Part shown: positions 28,700 through 36,894 of the stretch, in pieces
How the letters are laid out: each line of letters starts with the position of its first letter
Position numbering within the stretch: position 1 is the first letter of the stretch
NCBI GenBank assembly: GCA_003265685.1
Contig: KZ836115.1
Span: forward strand, 16,059 to 64,630
Reading direction: 5' to 3'
DNA: 48,572 nucleotides
DNA from: Piscinibacter caeni
GTDB taxonomy: Bacteria > Pseudomonadota > Gammaproteobacteria > Burkholderiales > Burkholderiaceae_C
Position numbers and translations under genes: made by a program
Notes under the pieces: generated by a model
The model's input: only the letters and a program-made list of their open reading frames with translations
What the model was told of the DNA's origin: nothing
Database searches by the model: none

Positions 28700-28720
28700 C
28701 TTGGGGCGGCCCGGCGCCGG
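28700..28720. repeat. Dispersed GC-rich repeat, copy 2
   Basis: These 21 bases are identical to 8646-8666. Upstream sequence (28652-28699) is also rich in C/G runs (GCCCCCGAGGGGCGCC), suggesting a longer repeat unit. It fills most of the 80-base gap between two convergent lipoprotein genes, a place where such repeats could terminate or insulate transcription. Confidence 0.6.
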
Positions 28721-28731
28721 ACTGTCCGCCG

Positions 28732-29358
28732 CTATGACGACGGCTTGCTCGGGTCGATCGGCGTGGTCACGCGGCGCGGGTTGACGCCGCCGGTCGGGAA
28801 GTCCTTCATCGCCGCCTCGAACATGGCCGGCAGCAGCGAGCGGATCGCCGGCGACGAGCCGTCGTTGGTGGCGCGTGCCTCGAACAGCGGCTGGGCGCTC
28901 TGGCGGTCGCGGATCAGCAGGGCCACCTCGCGCTCGTAGTTCGTCGTCGTGGTGGCGAAGCCGAAGCCGAACCCCGGGCCGGGCCGCCAGTAGGGGCGGC
29001 CCCAGCGGCTGTAGTACAGCCCGCCGCGCCACCAGAACGGATCGTCGTAGTAGAGGTACTGGTCGGTGGCGTCGACCCGCGCGCCGAGCTGCACGACGTA
29101 CTCCGCGCTGCGCGCATCGGCGGCCGGCGTGAAGCCGGCGAGCTCGAGTGCGCGGCGGGCGGAATCCTCCAGCAACTGCTGCTGGTCCGGGCGCGCCTGC
29201 TGCGAGGGCAGCCGCTCGAAGGCGTAGCTGCCGGGCTTGCGGTCGGCCGGCCACTGGCTGAAGCTGGAGACTTCGCTCGTCAACTGGTTCAGCGAGGCGC
29301 AGCCGGCCAGCAGCAGCGCGAGGCCGGCGGCGAGCAGAGAGGTCAGGGTGCGTGACAT
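28732..29358 (-). CDS. DUF4136-like lipoprotein
   Basis: A 208-residue predicted lipoprotein: signal 1-19 with lipobox LAGC. The order of a YAFERLPSQQ-type strand, paired helices with conserved ARRALELAGF, VQLGARVD, an aromatic/Gly-rich DDPFWWRGGLYY segment and EREVALLIRDRQSAQPLFEARA fits DUF4136 lipoproteins. The ATG at 29358 begins the signal peptide and has GGAG 7 bases upstream. It follows ttcA on the same strand (34-base gap), so it may be the last gene of that operon. Function unknown; an outer-membrane location is likely. Confidence 0.82.
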   Translation of the reverse strand: MSRTLTSLLAAGLALLLAGCASLNQLTSEVSSFSQWPADRKPGSYAFERLPSQQARPDQQQLLEDSARRALELAGFTPAADARSAEYVVQLGARVDATDQYLYYDDPFWWRGGLYYSRWGRPYWRPGPGFGFGFATTTTNYEREVALLIRDRQSAQPLFEARATNDGSSPAIRSLLPAMFEAAMKDFPTGGVNPRRVTTPIDPSKPSS

Positions 29359-29392
29359 GGGGGACTCCTGCGCGCCGGGGAGCGGGCCGTGG

Positions 29393-30286
29393 TCAGTCGT
29401 CGCGGTGGATGCGGATCGGCGCTTCGGCCGGGCCGCAATCCTCCTCCTCGTCGAACGCGCGGTCACCGTCCGGGTTGACGACACCCGTGGTTTGGAGCGT
29501 CGTGAACGGATAGAGTTTCCTGTCCATCATGTGCGAGGGCACGATGTTGCCCATCGCGGTGAAGATGTTGTCGAGCCGGCCGGGGAACTGGCGCTCCCAT
29601 TCGCGCAGCATCTTCTTCATCTGCACGCGCTGCAGGTTCTCCTGGTTGCCGCACAGGCTGCAGGGGATGATGGGGAACTGCCGGTGCGCGGCCCAGCGCT
29701 CCAGGTCGGTCTCGGCCACGTAGGCGAGCGGGCGGATGATGATGTTCTTCCCGTCGTCGCTCACCAGCTTGGGCGGCATGCCCTTCATCCGGCTGCCGAA
29801 GAACATGTTCATGAACAGCGTCTGCAGCATGTCGTCGCGGTGGTGGCCGAGCGCGATCTTGGTCGCGCCGAGTTCGCCGGCCACGCGGTACAGGATGCCG
29901 CGGCGCAGCCGCGAGCACAGGCTGCACATGGTCTGGCCCTCGGGGATCAGGCGCTTGACGATCGAGTAGGTGTCCTGGTTCTCGATGTGGAAGGGCACGC
30001 CGCGGCTGGCCAGGTACTCGGGCAGCACGTGCACGGGGAAGCCGGGCTGCTTCTGGTCGAGGTTGACGGCCACCAGCTCGAAGGCCACCGGCGCGCGCTG
30101 GCGCAGGTTGATCAGGATGTCCAGCAGCGCATAGCTGTCCTTGCCGCCGGAGACGCAGACCATCACCTTGTCGCCGGGCTCGATCATGTTGAAGTCCGCG
30201 ATCGCCTGGCCGACCTGGCGGTGCAGCCGCTTGGACAGCTTGTTGACCTCGCGCGTGTGCTTCGCGTCCTCGAGCACGGCACTCAT
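29393..30286 (-). CDS. ttcA: tRNA 2-thiocytidine(32) synthetase
   Basis: A 297-residue iron-sulfur enzyme that thiolates cytidine 32 in certain tRNAs. The PP-loop ATP site is SGGKDS (46-51). Cluster cysteines are Cys121 and Cys124 ([11 protein letters not shown]) with Cys209/Cys212 (PCSLCG). ALGHHRDD follows the first pair, as in the family. The ATG overlaps the folB stop by 4 bases (ATGA), so translation is coupled to pterin-synthesis genes upstream. Confidence 0.97.
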   Translation of the reverse strand: MSAVLEDAKHTREVNKLSKRLHRQVGQAIADFNMIEPGDKVMVCVSGGKDSYALLDILINLRQRAPVAFELVAVNLDQKQPGFPVHVLPEYLASRGVPFHIENQDTYSIVKRLIPEGQTMCSLCSRLRRGILYRVAGELGATKIALGHHRDDMLQTLFMNMFFGSRMKGMPPKLVSDDGKNIIIRPLAYVAETDLERWAAHRQFPIIPCSLCGNQENLQRVQMKKMLREWERQFPGRLDNIFTAMGNIVPSHMMDRKLYPFTTLQTTGVVNPDGDRAFDEEEDCGPAEAPIRIHRDD

Positions 30287-30678
30287 CGTTGTTCCTTCAC
30301 GGCAAACACCTCGCAGCCGACCGCGGCGCAGTCGGGGTACACGTCGGGCTTCTCGGTGGACACGCGCACCGCGCGCACGCCCGGGTGCGACAGCAGCTCG
30401 GCGAGCAGGTCGTCGCACAGCGTCTCCTGCAGCTCCACGTGGCCGCGGGCGATGCGCCGGGCCACCGCCTCGCGCACGAAGTCGTAGTCGACCACCTCGT
30501 GCAGTTGGTCACTGGCCGGTGTCGAGTGCGCCAGCGGCACGAACAGGTCGACGTTGATGACGACGCGCTGCGCGCCGGTCTTCTCGAAATCGTGCGCGCC
30601 GATGCGCATCTGCACCACATGGTCGCACAGGAACAGGCGGCGGCAGCCGGCCAGGCGCGGGTCGCCGGTCCAGCTCAT
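30283..30678 (-). CDS. folB: Dihydroneopterin aldolase
   Basis: A 131-residue folate-synthesis enzyme cleaving 7,8-dihydroneopterin. [16 protein letters not shown] near the start, [29 protein letters not shown] and [20 protein letters not shown] follow the FolB fold. Length is normal. It is linked by ATGA overlaps to the SDR gene before it and to ttcA after it. Confidence 0.92.
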   Translation of the reverse strand: MSWTGDPRLAGCRRLFLCDHVVQMRIGAHDFEKTGAQRVVINVDLFVPLAHSTPASDQLHEVVDYDFVREAVARRIARGHVELQETLCDDLLAELLSHPGVRAVRVSTEKPDVYPDCAAVGCEVFAVKEQR

Positions 30679-31451
30679 CGGGCCGCCTCGCGCACCAGAT
30701 GCACCACGTCACGCGCCTGCGGCGCGAGGTGCTGGCCGCCGTCGACCAGCAGCGTGGTGCCGGTCACCGCCCGCGCCTCGATCAGGTAGGCCACCGCCCG
30801 CGCCACGTCTTCCGGGGTGGACGAGCGGCCCAGCGGCGTGAGCCGGTGCGCCGCCGCGAACTCGGCCTCGCTCATGTCACCCGAGGGCAGGGTCACGCCC
30901 GGCGCGACGCCGCACACACGCACGCGCGGCGCGAGCGCCTGCGCCAGCACCACCGTGGCCTCGCGCAGCGCTGCCTTGGAGAGCGTGTAGGAGAGGAAGT
31001 CCGGGTTCGGGTTCCAGAGCTTCTGGTCGAGCAGGTTGATCACGCAGCCCTCGCCGCCGCGCGCGGCCAGGTGCGCGTGGAGCGCCTGCGCGAGCAGGAT
31101 CGGCGCGGCCGTGTTGCAGCGCCAGTGCGCGTCCATCGCCGCATGGCCGAAGCTCGCGGCATCGTCGGGCTCGAACAGCGAGGCGTTGTTGACCACGGCG
31201 TCGACGCGCCCGAGGCGCCGCACCGCGGCCGGCAGCAGCGCGCGCGTGGCGGCCTCGTCGGACAGCTCGGCGGCGAAGTCCTCGGCGCGCGCGCCGGCGG
31301 CGCGCAGCGCGGCCAGCGTCGCCTGCGCCTCCTCGGCGTGGCCGCGGTGATGCAGTGCGATGTCGTGCCCGCGCGCCGCCAGTTCGAGCGCGATGGCGCG
31401 GCCGAGCCGGCGCGCGGCGCCGGTGACCAGCACGACGGGACGATCGACCAT
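30675..31451 (-). CDS. folM: Short-chain dehydrogenase, FolM/pteridine-reductase-like
   Basis: A 258-residue NAD(P)H-dependent SDR. Its cofactor motif is T10-G-A-A-R-R-L-G17, the TGxxxRxG form typical of FolM and pteridine reductases rather than the usual TGxxxGxG. VNNASLFEPDD, NLLDQKLWNPNPDFLSYTLS with the Tyr-x3-Lys pair, and VAPGVTLPSGDMSE also fit that subgroup. Coupling by ATGA to folB supports a role in reducing dihydropterins. The ATG at 31451 is 18 bases from the divergent methyltransferase start. The SDR call is certain; the FolM-like role is an inference. Confidence 0.85.
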   Translation of the reverse strand: MVDRPVVLVTGAARRLGRAIALELAARGHDIALHHRGHAEEAQATLAALRAAGARAEDFAAELSDEAATRALLPAAVRRLGRVDAVVNNASLFEPDDAASFGHAAMDAHWRCNTAAPILLAQALHAHLAARGGEGCVINLLDQKLWNPNPDFLSYTLSKAALREATVVLAQALAPRVRVCGVAPGVTLPSGDMSEAEFAAAHRLTPLGRSSTPEDVARAVAYLIEARAVTGTTLLVDGGQHLAPQARDVVHLVREAAR

Positions 31452-31469
31452 GGTTCCTACAATGCCGCG

Positions 31470-32567
31470 ATGCAAAACGACGAGCCCGACAGTGTATCGG
31501 CCGCCCTGCGCCGGCGAATCCACGGGGCCATCGCCGAGGCGGGCGGCTGGCTGGGTTTCGACCGCTTCATGGAACTGGCCCTGTACGCACCCGGCCTGGG
31601 CTACTACAGCCGCGCGGCGCGCCAGTTCGGCCACGAGCCGGGCTCGGGCAGCGATTTCGTCACCGCGCCGGAACTCTCGCCGCTGTTCGGCCGCGCGCTG
31701 GCGCGCCAGCTGCGGCAGGCGCTCGACGCCGCGCGGGCCACCGAGGTGGTCGAGTTCGGTGCCGGCTCGGGCGCGCTGGCGGCGCAATTGCTCGAGGCGC
31801 TGGGCGACGCGGTGACGCGCTACACCATCGTCGACCTGTCCGGCGCGCTGCGCGAGCGCCAGCGCGAGCGACTCGCGGCGCACGCCGGCAAGCTGCGCTG
31901 GCTCGACCACTGGCCCGAGGCGATCGAGGGCGTGGTGGTCGGCAACGAGGTGCTCGACGCGATGCCGGTGCAACTGCTGCACTTCGACGGCGAGGAATGG
32001 GCCGAGCGCGGCGTGGGGGCCGACGGAGAACGTTTCGTGTTCGCCGACCGCCCCACGCCGCTGCGCCCGCCGGTGGCCGGCTTCGCGGTGCCGGGCACGG
32101 TGACCGAGGTCCACCGCCAGGCCGATGCCTTCGTCGCGACGCTGGCGCGGCAGCTGGTGCGCGGCGCCGTGTTCCTGATCGACTACGGCTTTCCCGAGGC
32201 CGAGTACTACCACCCGCAGCGCCACGGCGGCACGCTGATGTGCCACCGCGCGCACCAGGCCGATGCCGACCCGCTGGCCGACGTGGGCGAGAAGGACATC
32301 ACCGCGCATGTGAACTTCACCGGCATCGCGCTGGCCGGACAGAACGCCGGGCTGGACGTGCTGGGCTACACCACCCAGGCGCATTTCCTGATCAACTGCG
32401 GCCTGCTCGAGCTGCTGCAGGGCGCCGACGCACGCAGCGTGGCCAACGCGCAGAAGCTGCTGACCGAGCACGAGATGGGCGAGCTGTTCAAGGTGATCGG
32501 CTTCGGCCGCGGCATCACGATCGACCCGCTCGGCTTCGCGCGCGGCGACCGCACGCACACGCTGTAG
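31470..32567 (+). CDS. SAM-dependent methyltransferase, MidA/NDUFAF7 family
   Basis: A 365-residue class I methyltransferase. Landmarks are FMELALYAPGLGYYSR, GSDFVTAPELSPLFGRALA, the SAM motif VVEFGAGSGALAAQLLEAL, VVGNEVLDAMPV, FLIDYGFPEAEYYHPQRHGGTLMCHRAH, and DITAHVNFTGI. In mitochondria, family members methylate a complex I subunit; the bacterial substrate is unclear. An NDUFA9-like protein, another complex I assembly relative, is encoded at 37.7 kb. It is followed after 11 bases by a DUF2905 gene. Confidence 0.92.
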   Translation: MQNDEPDSVSAALRRRIHGAIAEAGGWLGFDRFMELALYAPGLGYYSRAARQFGHEPGSGSDFVTAPELSPLFGRALARQLRQALDAARATEVVEFGAGSGALAAQLLEALGDAVTRYTIVDLSGALRERQRERLAAHAGKLRWLDHWPEAIEGVVVGNEVLDAMPVQLLHFDGEEWAERGVGADGERFVFADRPTPLRPPVAGFAVPGTVTEVHRQADAFVATLARQLVRGAVFLIDYGFPEAEYYHPQRHGGTLMCHRAHQADADPLADVGEKDITAHVNFTGIALAGQNAGLDVLGYTTQAHFLINCGLLELLQGADARSVANAQKLLTEHEMGELFKVIGFGRGITIDPLGFARGDRTHTL

Positions 32568-32578
32568 CGGGAGCCGCG

Positions 32579-32770
32579 ATGCGCTGGCTGCTGATCTTCC
32601 TGCTCTCGTTCCTGGTCTTCCAGGGTCTGGCCGGCTGGCTGCGCCGCATCGGCCTGGGCCGCCTGCCGGGCGACTTCAGCTTCCGCTGGCGCGGCCGCGA
32701 GTGGCACGTGCCGCTGGCCAGCAGCCTGCTGCTGAGCATGCTGGCGATGCTGGTGGGGCTGCTGGTCTGA
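32579..32770 (+). CDS. DUF2905 small membrane protein
   Basis: A 63-residue protein with two transmembrane helices (about 3-22 and 46-63) separated by RRIGLGRLPGDFSFRWRGREW, the conserved loop of DUF2905. GGGAG lies 5 bases before the ATG. It is the last gene of the methyltransferase operon and marks the left border of the accessory cassette. Function unknown. Confidence 0.9.
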   Translation: MRWLLIFLLSFLVFQGLAGWLRRIGLGRLPGDFSFRWRGREWHVPLASSLLLSMLAMLVGLLV

Positions 32771-32853
32771 GCGGGCAGGCCCTGCACGCCGCTCGACGAG
32801 GCCTCGTCCCCATGGCCGGTCGGCGCCATCGCCACGCCTGCCGGCGAACCGAG

Positions 32854-33429
32854 TCAGCCGCGCAGCCACACGAACAACAGCGCAAGCCCGAGGAGGGCGC
32901 CCAGGTCGTAGGTCAGCTTCATGAACAGGGCGGTGGTCCACTGCCTGCGGTCGAGCAGGTCCATGACCTGAAGGGCCTTGGAGCGGGTGGGTGCGATCTG
33001 CAGCGCCCAGTCGTTCCCCTGACGCTGCATCTCGTTCAGCGCGCCCGACGACAGGGTCTCGAGCAGGGTCCGCCGCAGCAGGTTGATCTTGCTGCGATAG
33101 CGCTCGGTGGCCTTACGCTCGCTGAGCGCGATATACCGGAAAGCGAGCGACAGCAGCAGCAGCCACAAGCCGGCCAGTCCGCGCAGATCGGCCGCCATCG
33201 CGACGAGTGCCGCGGGCCGGGGCGATGTCGCATGCATGGCCGCGGCGAGCACGATCGTGGCAACCAGGCAGTAGCCGAGAAACAGCTTCAAGCGCTTCTC
33301 CTCGAGCCCGCCGAGGTGGCGCCAGGCGGCATCGAACTCCGCCAGCAGGTAGCGGATACCCGCCTCGCCGATCGGGGCATGCCCCGGGCCGTCGATGCCG
33401 GCAGGCGTTGTGGTTTCCGGTGGACTCAT
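32854..33429 (-). CDS. Cassette gene 3: three-helix membrane protein of unknown function
   Basis: A 191-residue protein. Hydrophobic helices lie at about 47-67, 80-102 and 170-189; a charged cytosolic-looking helical region (about 103-168) includes a basic ERKATERYRSKINLLRR stretch. I recognise no family. It is the last gene of a three-gene minus-strand cassette, 50 bases after the gene upstream, and ends 83 bases from DUF2905. Composition is less GC-rich than the flanking housekeeping genes. A membrane effector or partner for the first cassette gene is a speculative role. Confidence 0.75.
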   Translation of the reverse strand: MSPPETTTPAGIDGPGHAPIGEAGIRYLLAEFDAAWRHLGGLEEKRLKLFLGYCLVATIVLAAAMHATSPRPAALVAMAADLRGLAGLWLLLLSLAFRYIALSERKATERYRSKINLLRRTLLETLSSGALNEMQRQGNDWALQIAPTRSKALQVMDLLDRRQWTTALFMKLTYDLGALLGLALLFVWLRG

Positions 33430-33479
33430 CGTGGCTGGTCGTGGTGGCGCTGCGACGCGCCGTGGTGCGGGGCCGGCAT

Positions 33480-34754
33480 TCAGGCCGCCGGCGGGAGGGG
33501 CATCGAGAAATCCGCGGCCGGTCGCCAGGTCAGCGCGCCGAGGCTCTCGGCGTCGGCCAGCGCGCGGTAGGCGCCGATCGCTTCGTAGGTCATGCGGATC
33601 TTCAGGTCCGGCCGAAGGTCATGGATCTTCTCGTCGCGTGCCAGCCTGATCTCGGGAAAGTCTTCGCCGTACTCGTGCGCCTCCGGGGCCACGCCCTTCT
33701 TCTTTCGTTGTTCGATGATGACCTCCTTCAGTTCCAAGGGATCGCAATCGAAATCGGCGACGAAGAAGATCTGCGGCTTCCCGGCACGCGGCAGCTCACG
33801 CGCCATTTCGAGGACGGCGATCCGGTAGTTCACGCCCTCGACGCCGATGGCCGGAATGCCGCACTCCTTGGTGATCTCGCGCACCATGCCGCGCACCATG
33901 CCGTAGGCCAGCGAGGCCGGGTCAACGTTGCCGTCGCTTCGGCAGATGTCCTGCCACTCGAGCACGCCTGATGACGAGACGTGCATGCCCGCCTTCATCA
34001 CCGCCATCGGCTTGCCTTCTTCCGCGCGGCCCTTCCGGTCGTTGAACACCAGGGTCCTGCCCTTAGCCAGGAAGAGGCACGCCACGCCCAGGCCGTTGGC
34101 CAGCGGCGAGTCGGTCCAGCGCGCGAAGCCGCCCTGGCGGCTTGCCAGCTGCCGCAATGTTCTTCCGCCCAGGCTCGACAGTGCCTCGTCGCAGTGCAGG
34201 TTGGACAGGCTCGAATCCAGGTAGCTCGCCTTCTCGAGCGACAGTCGCCCTGCCCCGGGGTCGAACTCCGCGAGTCGGACAATCGTGTTGATTTCGCAGC
34301 GTCGGAACCGGTCCGGCCAACGGATCGGGAACAGATCGAAGTCCGGGCAGGCCAGCTCCGACTTGTTCAGATGGATGTGCCGGTCCGCCAAGGCCGCCAG
34401 TTCGACGCCGACGGCATCGGCGCCCGTGACACCGAGCTCCTGCAGCGCACGATGGATGTCCCAGTACGCGGCCGGCGCAGGCCCGGGCATCTGCAGCGAG
34501 TCGATCGACACTGCCCCGACGCCTTCGGCGCCGGTGCCAGCCACGCGCACCGGCATCCTGTCGGCGTACCAGTGTCCCCAAGATTCGTCGCCGTAGGTGC
34601 AGGCGAGCGTCGCGAACTTGGGGTAGGCCTCGCGCAGGAAGCGGTGCGCACCCTGCTTGAGTTCCTTCAGCTTCGCGAAGCGTTCCTCGGGGGCCAGGTC
34701 GGCGTCGAGCTTGATGTCGAAATCGACGAACCGCCTTCTCGGCGTGGTCATCAT
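33480..34754 (-). CDS. Cassette gene 2: protein with degenerate Nudix-like segment
   Basis: A 424-residue soluble protein without signal or membrane helix. The N-terminal about 150 residues are unrecognised (an odd FATLACTYGDESWGHWYADR stretch is rich in aromatics). The middle, about 155-300, runs from CEINTIVRLAEFDP through an N-x-LGVACLFLAKGRTLVFNDR strand pair to VREITKECGI (291-300). This recalls a Nudix hydrolase ending REx-x-E-x-GI, but the preceding Gly-x5-Glu of a true Nudix box is missing, so catalysis is doubtful. The start overlaps the stop of cassette gene 1 (ATGA); a second ATG directly follows the first. A nucleotide-sensing role in an accessory system is inference only. Confidence 0.75.
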   Translation of the reverse strand: MMTTPRRRFVDFDIKLDADLAPEERFAKLKELKQGAHRFLREAYPKFATLACTYGDESWGHWYADRMPVRVAGTGAEGVGAVSIDSLQMPGPAPAAYWDIHRALQELGVTGADAVGVELAALADRHIHLNKSELACPDFDLFPIRWPDRFRRCEINTIVRLAEFDPGAGRLSLEKASYLDSSLSNLHCDEALSSLGGRTLRQLASRQGGFARWTDSPLANGLGVACLFLAKGRTLVFNDRKGRAEEGKPMAVMKAGMHVSSSGVLEWQDICRSDGNVDPASLAYGMVRGMVREITKECGIPAIGVEGVNYRIAVLEMARELPRAGKPQIFFVADFDCDPLELKEVIIEQRKKKGVAPEAHEYGEDFPEIRLARDEKIHDLRPDLKIRMTYEAIGAYRALADAESLGALTWRPAADFSMPLPPAA

Positions 34755-35524
34755 GCGGCCTCCGCGCCGGAGCGGACACGATCGCGGTACTGCCGGTACC
34801 CGCGCTTCTCGAGGGCGTCCGCCAGGAATGCGATCGCCCGCCGGTCCCGTCCGTCGGGGGCGGCCCCGGCACGCAGGCGACAGACGAACGGCAGGTAGAA
34901 GAGCAACTCCACGTCCGAGAGAGATCCGGACAAGGTCTCGTCACCAAAGTCGAGCAGGTCGAGCATGGCCAGGTAGGCGTGCTGGAAGCTGTGGGCCTGA
35001 CGACCTAGGTGCAGGTTCAATGCCCGCCCGTCGACGATCTTCGTGACGAGGCTGGACTGCTTCGACTGAGACGTACCGGCGTCCGACAGGCGCTGCACCG
35101 TGTTGAACTCGTCGTTGACCTCCCTGAAGAACCGCATGAAGGCCTCGCGCCCGGTCCAGACGCGATCGTCGGCGCCCAGCTGGACATACTGGATGGACAT
35201 CACCGCAGCCTCGTAGCGCTGGATGGCCGCGGCCACCTGCTGCCGTCGGGCCTCGCTGAGCTGCAGGCGGAATGTGGCGAGCACGAACAGGATGGTGGTG
35301 AACGACAGGAACGGATTGAGGAAGTCCCCCAGCTGGCCCAGCTGCGCACGGGCCTCGCTGACATCCTTTGGCAGCCAGGCATCGAGCGTGAGCCATCGGT
35401 CCGGCGTCAGCCATCGCCCCTGCAGCACGACGACGTGCACGGCCGCATAGATCAGCAGCGACATCAGCAGGACGCCGACGGCGACCAGGACGATGTACGC
35501 AAGCACGCTTCGCCAGGGCTTCAT
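34751..35524 (-). CDS. Cassette gene 1: two-helix membrane protein resembling putative phage abortive-infection proteins
   Basis: A 257-residue protein. Transmembrane helix 1 is at about 8-34. After a short loop, GQLGDFLNPFLSFTTILFVL leads into helix 2 (about 68-88), then RLQLSEARRQQ and a helical cytosolic domain with FMRFFREVNDEFNTVQ and HSFQHAYLAMLDLLDFG. This layout and the NPFLSF segment recall the putative phage abortive-infection (putAbiC) family, a similarity from memory. It is the first gene of the cassette, with its own promoter and a hairpin before a purine-rich GAGGGGAAGGGA ribosome-binding region. It is coupled to the next gene by ATGA. Confidence 0.75.
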   Translation of the reverse strand: MKPWRSVLAYIVLVAVGVLLMSLLIYAAVHVVVLQGRWLTPDRWLTLDAWLPKDVSEARAQLGQLGDFLNPFLSFTTILFVLATFRLQLSEARRQQVAAAIQRYEAAVMSIQYVQLGADDRVWTGREAFMRFFREVNDEFNTVQRLSDAGTSQSKQSSLVTKIVDGRALNLHLGRQAHSFQHAYLAMLDLLDFGDETLSGSLSDVELLFYLPFVCRLRAGAAPDGRDRRAIAFLADALEKRGYRQYRDRVRSGAEAA

Positions 35525-35539
35525 CGATCCCTTCCCCTC

Positions 35540-35555
35540 TGGAGGTAGTCCTCCA
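35540..35555 (-). promoter_or_regulatory. Hairpin before the cassette ribosome-binding site
   Basis: TGGAGG-ACTA-CCTCCA on the minus strand, a perfect 6-base stem ending 16 bases before the first cassette ATG. It contains an SD-like GGAGG in its 5-prime arm, but the purine run GAAGGGA nearer the ATG is the likelier binding site. Confidence 0.4.
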
Positions 35556-35581
35556 CGCCACGTTGTGACGATGTGCGGGGG

Positions 35582-35609
35582 AGCGTACCGGGCGTTGCCG
35601 CCCTGTCAA
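35582..35609 (-). promoter_or_regulatory. Candidate promoter of the accessory cassette
   Basis: TTGACA (35609-35604, perfect -35) is followed after 16 bases by TACGCT (35587-35582, 3 of 6 for a -10). The spacer contains a GGGCG-GCAA-CGCCC hairpin (35603-35590) that could be an operator or a residual terminator of cca, whose stop is just upstream at 35624. Confidence 0.5.
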
Positions 35610-35623
35610 CTGCCCAGCCGATG

Positions 35624-36850
35624 TCAGCCCTCCAACCCGCCGGCGACCGCCCGCGCACGGGCCTGATGGATCAGCTCGCCGATCTCGGGCCCGCCCACGC
35701 CGCGCGCGGCGGCCTCGCGTGCCAGCGCGGCGGTGTCGACGCCGCGCGCCAGGCGCAGCGCGGCGAGCAGGCGCTCGCGCGGGGGATAGGCCTCGTCGGC
35801 GTGGCCGGTGCGGCCGCGCGCGTCGCACTCGCAGGCCAGCAGCAGCTCCTCGAAGCGCTCGGGCCGGCGCAGCGCGTCGCAGCGCTCCAGCAGGCGCAGC
35901 ACGGCGGCGGCGGCGAGCGTGCCGCTGCGGTGCACGTGGCCATGCTCGCGCGCCACCACCTCGGCCAGCTCGCGGCAGGCCGCCGGCACGCGCCAGCGCT
36001 CGGCCACGTCGTGCAGCAACGCCACGCTGCGCTCCTCGTGGCCGCGGTGCCGCGGCAGCTCGTCGGGCGGCGTCGTGCCCTTGCCGAGGTCGTGGCACAG
36101 GCAGGCGAAGCGCACCGCGAGCGGGGCCCCGAGGCGCGCGGCCATGTCCAGCACCAGCATCAGGTGCACGCCGGTGTCGATCTCTGGATGGTGCTCGGCC
36201 GGCTGCGGCACGCCCCACAGGCGATCCACCTCGGGCAGCAGGCGCGCCAGTGCGCCGCCCTCGCGCAGCAGCTCGAACAGGCGGCTCGGCCGGCCCTCCA
36301 TCAGCCCGCGCGCGAGTTCCTGCCAGACCCGCTCGGGCACCAGCGCGTCGACCTCGCCGGCCGCGACCATGCGCCGCACCAGCGCCATCGTCTCCGGGGC
36401 GACCGTGAACTCGGGCCAGCGCGCCGCAAAGCGCGCCAGGCGCAGGATGCGCACCGGGTCCTCGGCGAAGGCCTCGGACACATGGCGCAGCACCCGATGC
36501 GCCAGGTCGCGCGCGCCGCCGAACGGGTCGACCAGCGTGCCGTCCTCGCGCTGCGCCATCGCGTTGATGGTCAGGTCGCGGCGCGCCAGGTCCTGCTCCA
36601 GCGTCACCTCCGGCGCGGCGTGGAACACGAAGCCGTGGTAGCCCGGCGCCGTCTTGCGCTCGGTGCGCGCGAGCGCATGCTCCTCGCGGGTCTCGGGGTG
36701 CAGGAAGACCGGGAAGTCGCGTCCCACCGGCGCGAAGCCCATCTCGAGCATCTCGGCCGGCGTGGCGCCGACCACGACCCAGTCGCGATCGCCCTCGGGG
36801 AGGCCGAGCAGGCGGTCGCGCACGGCGCCGCCGACGAGGTAACGCTGCAT
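35624..36850 (-). CDS. cca: Multifunctional CCA tRNA nucleotidyltransferase with HD domain
   Basis: A 408-residue enzyme that adds or repairs the 3-prime CCA of tRNAs. The N-terminal polymerase head begins MQRYLVGGAVRDRLLG, with the catalytic acidic pair in DRDWVVVG. RRDLTINAMA and EDPVRILRLARFAARW are class II nucleotidyltransferase motifs. A C-terminal HD phosphohydrolase domain has CHDLGKG, as in the E. coli enzyme. The ATG at 36850 matches the family start. It forms the right border of the cassette and follows gst by 44 bases. Confidence 0.97.
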   Translation of the reverse strand: MQRYLVGGAVRDRLLGLPEGDRDWVVVGATPAEMLEMGFAPVGRDFPVFLHPETREEHALARTERKTAPGYHGFVFHAAPEVTLEQDLARRDLTINAMAQREDGTLVDPFGGARDLAHRVLRHVSEAFAEDPVRILRLARFAARWPEFTVAPETMALVRRMVAAGEVDALVPERVWQELARGLMEGRPSRLFELLREGGALARLLPEVDRLWGVPQPAEHHPEIDTGVHLMLVLDMAARLGAPLAVRFACLCHDLGKGTTPPDELPRHRGHEERSVALLHDVAERWRVPAACRELAEVVAREHGHVHRSGTLAAAAVLRLLERCDALRRPERFEELLLACECDARGRTGHADEAYPPRERLLAALRLARGVDTAALAREAAARGVGGPEIGELIHQARARAVAGGLEG

Positions 36851-36894
36851 GCGGCGCAGTGTAGGCGCCGTGCCGGGCTGACGAGGGCAGCGCT

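Noticed and set aside
26078-29254. Minus-strand frame of over 1000 codons across glmU and the lipoproteins
   Set aside because: It is out of frame with glmU and DUF4136, low in complexity, and has no motif of its own; a high-GC shadow.
32795-32808. Perfect 14-base palindrome (GACGAGG/CCTCGTC) at the left edge of the cassette as an attachment site
   Set aside because: No matching copy exists at the right edge and no recombinase is encoded; a GC-rich palindrome of this size can arise by chance.
33480-34754. Calling cassette gene 2 an active Nudix hydrolase
   Set aside because: Only the REITKECGI end resembles the Nudix box; the upstream Gly-x5-Glu part is absent at the required spacing.
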